Under the pieces are notes generated by a model that was given only the letters and a program-made list of their open reading frames with translations, did no database searches and had not been told where the DNA came from. Both the position numbers and the translations under genes were made by a program. From positions 1-32,938 of the IMG/VR virus record IMGVR_UViG_3300043548_000077: a stretch of 32,938 bases of DNA, one strand, 5' to 3'. Positions 27,560 to 32,938 of the stretch are shown here, in pieces (within the stretch, counting starts at the first letter, position 1; every line of letters begins with the position of its first letter). Source of the stretch: a virus.

Positions 27560-30500
27560 CGATCTTGGTACTATTGGCATCCTTGTTGACGTTAGGGGTC
27601 AACCCATCATCAAAGAACTTGCGACTGATCTTAGCAATGTTGCCAAGGAAGAGGCTAGAGTTTCCGCTGCCACTCAAAAAGTTATGGCAGACTTTAAGCG
27701 AACCCGCGACATCATGGCTATGCTAAAGAAAAGCACAGACGATACTTCTGTAGCTTTTCAAAGGTTTTCTGTCACACAGTTGCAACAGACTTCTCAACAA
27801 GTTAGGAAATTTGAATCTGCTATAGCCAACACTCGTCGTGGTATGGGTGAAATGGGGATGGCTACGCAGCAATTGGGTTATCAGGTTGGTGACTTCTTTG
27901 TCCAAATCCAATCTGGGACTAATGCTTTTGTGGCTTTTGGGCAACAGGCAACTCAGTTGGTAGGTATCCTTCCAGCTTTTGCTAAACAACTCGGCGTATC
28001 GGTCAGTTCTCTTATTGCTGTCAGTTCTGTTCTTGGTATTGTTATTCCGATTGTAACTGCTATCGGCGCAGCTTTTATGAGAACGGGGGAAAACGCAAAC
28101 TCTGGCTCAGAAGGGGTAAATACCTATGCGGAAGCACTTAAAAACTTAACTTCTGAGATAGAAGCAAATCAGGTTGCTTTTCTTAAGGCAAAGTTTGGGG
28201 TGGGGTCTACCGCTGCTGCAACTGCTTTGCAAGAAGAGGTAAATCTTCGTAAGCAAGTAACAGACTCTCAGCAAAAAATTCTTGATATTGAAACTGAACT
28301 AGTTTCTCTCAGGGTGGGTAGTGGCGCAGCATACATTAATCTTGCTCTATCTGGTAAAAAAGAAGAGTTGGCCTTAGAAGAAGAGAACCTAGCTAAACTA
28401 GAAGAGGCTCTTGCCAAACTAGAGGCACAAGGGGAAGCCCAACAGATGCTTAATGGGCATTTGTCCGCTGCGGCTGGAACTCAGGCACGTCTTGCAGACG
28501 AAAAGATGCGGGAATTGCAAGCTGCCAAAGACCTAGAGGCTGCAACAATCAACGCACATCAGGCTTATGCAGCAAGTCGTATGGAAGCTAATCAGACTGC
28601 TGAACAAGTTGCTTTGATTGAATCTGGTATGTCTCAAGCTGCTGTAGATGCCTTGAGGTTTGCAGGGGTTGATCTTTCGAGCGGTGTCTCTGCCGCTGCA
28701 AGGGAAGCTGCTGTTCTCGCCGCTAATATGGGGATTGCCCTCTCTGATGCCATCAGCATTAGGAACATGCGGGCCAGTGAAACTTATAGTGGTCGCGGCG
28801 GTGATCCTAGAGATTTCATGGCAGGTGGTTCCAAGTCTTATAACGAGGGTGCTAAACCTTTTGTGGCAATTGCGAAAGCTGCCTCTGGCGCAGCAAAGAG
28901 TATCTCTGATGCTGAAAAAGCTGCAAAAGACCTTCAAAAACAACTTGAAGCACCTCTAGTCAGTGCTGTGGGCAGTATCTCTGATGCCTTCGGAGACTTT
29001 GTTGCTCGTGGTTTGAGTGACTTCAAAGGGTTCGTTAAATCTATCCTTAGTTCTTTCAAGAACATGATCGCTCAGATGATTGCTATGGCAGTCAAGAACC
29101 GTATCATGCTGTCTCTTGGTATTGGTGGCCTAACTCCCGGTATGGCTGCTGCGGGTCAAATCGCTGGTATCGGCTCTGCTGGCGGTATGCTTGGTAGCTT
29201 TGGTGGTGGGGCTGGTATGGCAGGACTTGCTGGTGGTACTGGCTTCCTTGGTGGTTTTGGTAATGTGGTCGGTGGACTTGCTTCTGGCGGTCTTGCTGGT
29301 GCAGGTGGTGCTATTGGTGGGGCTTTGGGTAGTGGCAGTTTTGCAATGGCTGCTGGTGCTATCGCTGCACCTCTTCTTGCTGTTGCAGGCATTTTCAGCC
29401 TCTTCAAGAAGAAGACTAAAGAACTTGATGCTGGACTTCGTGTCACAGTGACCAACATGGATGCTCTTGTTAAGAGTTTCCAGACGATCCAGACCACACG
29501 CTTCTTCGGTTTGTCCAAGAAAGTTACCACAACAGAAAGTGCAGCGTCTGCTGAGATTTCTGATCCGATTGTCAAAGCTGTTCAAGACATTCAAACGCAA
29601 GTCCTTAAAGCTGCTGAAATGTTTGGTATCTCTTCGGATGCTTTTGAGAACTTTGTCTACGATCTTGAAATCTCTTTGAAAGGTCTGACCGAAGAACAGA
29701 AAATCCAGAAGGTCAACGAAGAAATCGTCAAGATGGGGGATGCCTTCACGGCTCTGTCTGGACAGTTCACTTCGATGAACGAACTTCTGTTGGCGGCTCA
29801 AGAGCGTTATGACCTTACCACAAGGTTGCTTCAAGCACAGGGTAAAGAAGAGGAACTCCTTACTCGACAGCGTGAATTGGAACTGGCGGCTGTTCAAGAT
29901 GTCAACAAAGAACTTTTGTTGCAAGTTCAGGCTCAAGAAGAAGCCAATCGAATTGCTGAACAAACTCGTGAGATTGAACGTCAGGCCCAAGCCGCCGCTG
30001 AGGAAGCTGCCCGCATTGCCGAAGAGGCTGCTAGAAAGGCTCTTGCAATTACCCAAGAGCGTTCTGCTATTGAAATCAAGTTGCTTGAACTTCAAAGTAA
30101 AGCTACAGAAGCCCTTGCAGCACAGCGTGAGAAAGAGCTTGCTGCTGTTGACGAGACTAATAGGGCTTTGTTGAGACTTACTTTTGCTGCCGAAGATTTC
30201 AATGCGGCTGCTTCGAGAACTGCAAATGCTACTTCCAATCTTCGTGATGCAATGGATAGGCAACTATCTGCCGCCTCTGGGGCTGTTGGAACTGCTAGGG
30301 ACGCTCTGGACAAAGCTATCCAGAAACGTGCCAACTCTATCCGCAGTTCTATGGAGCGTGTTGTTGAAAGTCTTGAAAGAGGTTTGGATGCTGCTGGTCG
30401 TAAAGCTGATGCTTCTAGGCAAATCTTCGAGGCACTTGATGATGCTCTGAGAAGTCGGTCGCTGGTTCCTTCTGGTGGTGAGTTTGCTACTCGTCAGGCT

Positions 30501-31307
30501 GCATTGTCTTATGTGTCTGGTGGTGGAACTGATATTGACAAACTCACGAGTGCTTTGAGTGTTCTGAGTGAACCTAGTGAACAACTATTTAGTTCCTTCC
30601 AAGACTACGCAAGAGACTTTGCTAAAACCACAAACGCTATCCAGCAAAGCCGTGATCTTGCAAAGATAACTATGACTGCTGATGAACGTGCAGTCACTTT
30701 GTTGGAAACGGGGATTGAACAAGCTAGGGCGCAAGCTGAACGTCAAATTCAGAGCCTAGAAAGCCTTCTGACTGTCAATGAGGAAACTCTAACAGTTGAA
30801 AAGGCTCTTGAAGAGTATCTGGCGGCTCAAGCTACTTATGAGCAAGTTCAGAAACAGCATGAAGAGTTGATTGCACAATTCCCGCAGTTGACTGAAACCT
30901 TTATGAGTGTTGCGGATGCAGTGCTTGAATTGACAAATGCAATTGCTGCACAGACTTCCGTTCAAAACATTCTTAATAACCTGCTTGCAGAGGCCAATGC
31001 TGCGTCTACTGAAAGTGTTCCAGCCTTTGCTTATGGTGGTGTACATTCTGGTGGTATGCGCCTTGTTGGCGAGAACGGTCCTGAACTTGAAGTGACTGGT
31101 CCTTCGCGCATCTATAGCAACAGGGACACGGCTAATATGTTCCGTGACCCTGAACTTGCAGCATCTGTGGATAGCCTTCGTAGAGAGGTTTCGGGTATGC
31201 GTTCTGAGCAACTGCAAATCCAAGTTGAAATCTCTAAGAATGTTAAGCGTGTGTATGATATTGAACGTAAATGGGATACAGACGGTCTTCCTCCTGAAAG
31301 GGTCTAA
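27552..31307 (+). CDS. Tape measure protein
   Basis: A 1251-residue protein. N-terminal helical and coiled-coil region with a TMP-type core (RGMGEMGMATQQLGYQVGD), hydrophobic helix (VSSLIAVSSVLGIVIPIV, about residues 155-180), long coiled coils, a glycine/alanine-rich hydrophobic stretch about residues 520-620 (GGAGMAGLAGGTGFLGGFG) likely to insert in the host membrane, glutamine/glutamate-rich helices, and the C-terminal AYGGVHSGGMRLVGENGPE motif shared by many tape measures. At about 0.15 nm per residue it predicts a tail near 190 nm. ATG 27552 is chosen; a GTG at 27543 is in frame. Confidence 0.95.
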   Translation: MSNDLGTIGILVDVRGQPIIKELATDLSNVAKEEARVSAATQKVMADFKRTRDIMAMLKKSTDDTSVAFQRFSVTQLQQTSQQVRKFESAIANTRRGMGEMGMATQQLGYQVGDFFVQIQSGTNAFVAFGQQATQLVGILPAFAKQLGVSVSSLIAVSSVLGIVIPIVTAIGAAFMRTGENANSGSEGVNTYAEALKNLTSEIEANQVAFLKAKFGVGSTAAATALQEEVNLRKQVTDSQQKILDIETELVSLRVGSGAAYINLALSGKKEELALEEENLAKLEEALAKLEAQGEAQQMLNGHLSAAAGTQARLADEKMRELQAAKDLEAATINAHQAYAASRMEANQTAEQVALIESGMSQAAVDALRFAGVDLSSGVSAAAREAAVLAANMGIALSDAISIRNMRASETYSGRGGDPRDFMAGGSKSYNEGAKPFVAIAKAASGAAKSISDAEKAAKDLQKQLEAPLVSAVGSISDAFGDFVARGLSDFKGFVKSILSSFKNMIAQMIAMAVKNRIMLSLGIGGLTPGMAAAGQIAGIGSAGGMLGSFGGGAGMAGLAGGTGFLGGFGNVVGGLASGGLAGAGGAIGGALGSGSFAMAAGAIAAPLLAVAGIFSLFKKKTKELDAGLRVTVTNMDALVKSFQTIQTTRFFGLSKKVTTTESAASAEISDPIVKAVQDIQTQVLKAAEMFGISSDAFENFVYDLEISLKGLTEEQKIQKVNEEIVKMGDAFTALSGQFTSMNELLLAAQERYDLTTRLLQAQGKEEELLTRQRELELAAVQDVNKELLLQVQAQEEANRIAEQTREIERQAQAAAEEAARIAEEAARKALAITQERSAIEIKLLELQSKATEALAAQREKELAAVDETNRALLRLTFAAEDFNAAASRTANATSNLRDAMDRQLSAASGAVGTARDALDKAIQKRANSIRSSMERVVESLERGLDAAGRKADASRQIFEALDDALRSRSLVPSGGEFATRQAALSYVSGGGTDIDKLTSALSVLSEPSEQLFSSFQDYARDFAKTTNAIQQSRDLAKITMTADERAVTLLETGIEQARAQAERQIQSLESLLTVNEETLTVEKALEEYLAAQATYEQVQKQHEELIAQFPQLTETFMSVADAVLELTNAIAAQTSVQNILNNLLAEANAASTESVPAFAYGGVHSGGMRLVGENGPELEVTGPSRIYSNRDTANMFRDPELAASVDSLRREVSGMRSEQLQIQVEISKNVKRVYDIERKWDTDGLPPERV

Positions 31308-31310
31308 TGA

Positions 31311-32216
31311 ATGAAACTTATTAAACCTGTAACTGTGACAGACAGTATCCTTGTTAGTTCTACGGTCCCCGAAAATGATTATGCTGCGTGGTCTTCGGGG
31401 ACCACATACTCCGTTGGGAACAGGGTTATTGTTGTAAGTGTTCACAAAGTCTACGAAAGTCTGATTAACAGTAACCTTAACAACAACCCTGTGACTGATA
31501 ATGGTACGAAGTGGCTAGAGATTGGTGCTACTAATCGCTGGAAAGCCTTCGACAAGAAGATTGGTGATCCTGTTGTTCAACTTAACAGCATTGAATATGT
31601 ACTGAGTGATCCCGCTTCCAATGTGACTGCTGTGGCTCTCTTTGGGTTGCAAGGCATTTCTGCTAACGTCACTGTTACGGACACCACTGCTGGTGAGGTC
31701 TTCAACGAGACTGTCAGTCTTCTGGACAACAGAAACATTGTTGATTGGTACACTTACTTCTTTGAAGAGCAAGTCCAGCTTGAAGAAGCCCTCTTCCTTA
31801 ACATCCCTCCCTATCTTGGTTCGGATGTTGAGATTACAGTGACTAACTCCACTGGTCAAAATGCAGAGATTGGTCAGATTGTCTTTGGCTTCCTCTCTGA
31901 TATTGGTTTGACCACCTATGGTACTTCAATTAGTATCGAAGATTTCTCTCGTAAAGAGACAGATGCCTTTGGTAACTTCATTGTGGTTGAACGTGCTTTC
32001 GCACAGTTGGTTGACTACAACGTAAGCTACCCAACACAAAACTCAAGAAAAATTCAGTCTACATTGGCCCAATACCGTGCTACACCAATTGTGTACATTG
32101 GTTCAGAAGATACGTCTTACGGCACAGTGGTCTACGGTTTCTATCGTAGATTTGACTTGACCCTAGAAACACCATCTTACTCGCTTGGTGCCATTGAAGT
32201 AGAAGGATTAACCTAA
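31311..32216 (+). CDS. Distal tail protein with carbohydrate-binding-like module (301 aa)
   Basis: First gene after the tape measure. N-terminal beta region includes YAAWSSGTTYSVGNRVIVV, HKVYESLINSNLNNNP and NGTKWLEIG, which match the W-x-x-G-T-x-Y-x-x-G-x-x-V ... YES ... P ... W pattern of CBM5/12-like modules. The rest is beta with SVSLLDNRNIVDWYTYFF, and resembles distal-tail/baseplate proteins. It ends one base before the fibre gene. Function (tail tip or sugar contact) is inferred from location and module. Confidence 0.72.
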   Translation: MKLIKPVTVTDSILVSSTVPENDYAAWSSGTTYSVGNRVIVVSVHKVYESLINSNLNNNPVTDNGTKWLEIGATNRWKAFDKKIGDPVVQLNSIEYVLSDPASNVTAVALFGLQGISANVTVTDTTAGEVFNETVSLLDNRNIVDWYTYFFEEQVQLEEALFLNIPPYLGSDVEITVTNSTGQNAEIGQIVFGFLSDIGLTTYGTSISIEDFSRKETDAFGNFIVVERAFAQLVDYNVSYPTQNSRKIQSTLAQYRATPIVYIGSEDTSYGTVVYGFYRRFDLTLETPSYSLGAIEVEGLT

Positions 32217-32217
32217 T

Positions 32218-32938
32218 ATGGCTTACCCCCCGATTTCTACACTCCCATCCCCGCCCTCTCGTCAAGACCCTGCAAACTTTGCTACTGAGGCTGATGCTTT
32301 CCTTGGTGCCTTGCCTACGTTCCAGTCTCAGGTTAATGCTGCTGGGACGTACATTGATGGTGTAGGTGCCGCTGTAGATGCTGATGCTATTGCTGCTGCG
32401 GCTAGTGCTACCAGTGCTGCTGCCAGTGCTGCTGCTGCCTCTCAGGTGGCTTCTGTGTGGGTATCTGGCGCTTCCTACACTATCGGCAACGTCAGGTTCT
32501 CCCCTATTACTTATTCGACCTATCGTGCCAAGACGAACCATTCTGGTGTAACCACAGACCCTTCTTTGGACACTACGAACTGGGAAAACATTTCTGGTTT
32601 TAAGACACTCACTGATTTTGGTGTTACTGCCAGTGCGGCTGAACTAAACTACAACGACGTTACTACCCTTGGCACCACTCAAGCCTCTAAGGTTGTGACT
32701 GCTGATGCCAATGGCGATGTGAAGTTCGCTAATGCCATTGTTGAGACTGTCTATGCTCTGTCTGGCGCTACCCCTGCTTTAAATCCTAACAACGGAACTG
32801 TGCAGACTTGGACACTGAGTGGCGCTTCTACTCCCACAGACGCTTTTGTGGCTGGTGAAGCAATGACCTTGATGATTGATGATGGTTCTGCCGCTACGAT
32901 CACTTGGCCCTCTGTGACTTGGAAGACTAATGGTGGTG
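32218..32938 (+). CDS. Tail fibre-like protein, C-terminus cut by window edge
   Basis: Hand translation from ATG 32218 stays open to the edge (240 codons). N-terminus MAYPPISTLPSPPSRQDP, an alanine/serine-rich coiled-coil-like stretch (residues about 55-78), then a CBM5/12-like module (VSGASYTIGNVRFSPIT, YRAKTNHSG, NWENIS), then FGVTASAAELNYNDV and TLGTTQASKVVTADANGD, recurrent in phage tail fibres. The module is a paralog of the one in the previous gene. Probable adhesin recognising host surface sugars. Confidence 0.82.
   Translation, partial: MAYPPISTLPSPPSRQDPANFATEADAFLGALPTFQSQVNAAGTYIDGVGAAVDADAIAAAASATSAAASAAAASQVASVWVSGASYTIGNVRFSPITYSTYRAKTNHSGVTTDPSLDTTNWENISGFKTLTDFGVTASAAELNYNDVTTLGTTQASKVVTADANGDVKFANAIVETVYALSGATPALNPNNGTVQTWTLSGASTPTDAFVAGEAMTLMIDDGSAATITWPSVTWKTNGG

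Noticed and set aside
29130-30263. A 377-residue minus-strand frame inside the tape measure gene
   Set aside because: It is a low-complexity serine/leucine-rich shadow of the tape measure coding strand, in a region where all genes read rightward.

Overview
The window is the central part of a tailed double-stranded DNA phage genome. It encodes a T7-type replication set (family A DNA polymerase, primase-helicase, gp2.5-like single-strand binding protein, 5'-3' exonuclease, endonuclease I) plus thymidylate synthase ThyX, joined to a long-tailed (siphovirus-type) structural module: terminase, Mu gp29-like portal, prohead protease, capsid, tail tube, frameshifted tail chaperones and a tape measure of about 1250 residues. 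I see no integrase, repressor or partition gene, so a lytic lifestyle is likely. A Rhodobacterales or other alphaproteobacterial host is an inference from the GTA-like terminase, the SleB-type lysin and a dense cluster of GANTC (CcrM) sites in the control region. I cannot name the phage.

Layout. Positions 1-12898 are read leftward (minus strand): from the control region outward come small accessory genes (12898-10941), a SleB-type cell-wall hydrolase, more small genes, a GC-richer block with two tandem coiled-coil paralogs (8058-9554), a free-standing zinc ribbon duplicated from the adjacent primase, primase-helicase, polymerase, SSB, ThyX, exonuclease, endonuclease I and, cut by the left edge, a metallophosphoesterase. 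Many of these genes overlap by 1, 4 or 8 bases, as in translationally coupled operons. Positions 12899-13470 are a non-coding divergent control region with four spaced direct repeats around a palindrome. From 13471 everything reads rightward: a mini-cassette of five small genes ending at a good intrinsic terminator (14766-14794), a 540-base regulatory stretch, an HNH-like gene without obvious catalytic histidines, then packaging, head and tail genes to the right edge, where a tail fibre is cut.

Regulation. Five copies of one promoter type (TTGACA, then AACTGTACA inside the spacer, then a TATA-like -10) sit before the SSB operon, before the 9909 operon, facing the other way at 9994, before the HNH-like gene and before the terminase, suggesting a coordinated regulon. 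The tail-tube/chaperone junction carries a hairpin whose loop matches three downstream copies of CCCGACA, the last overlapping the chaperone start codon. A T TTT TTG slippery site fuses the two tail chaperone frames.

Several genes were added by hand translation: the left-edge phosphoesterase (1-477), small genes at 5524-5703, 10059-10187, 10180-10323, 12006-12158, 13652-13717 and 13944-14096, and the right-edge fibre (32218-32938). Several starts were moved to the start codon with a Shine-Dalgarno (SD) sequence.
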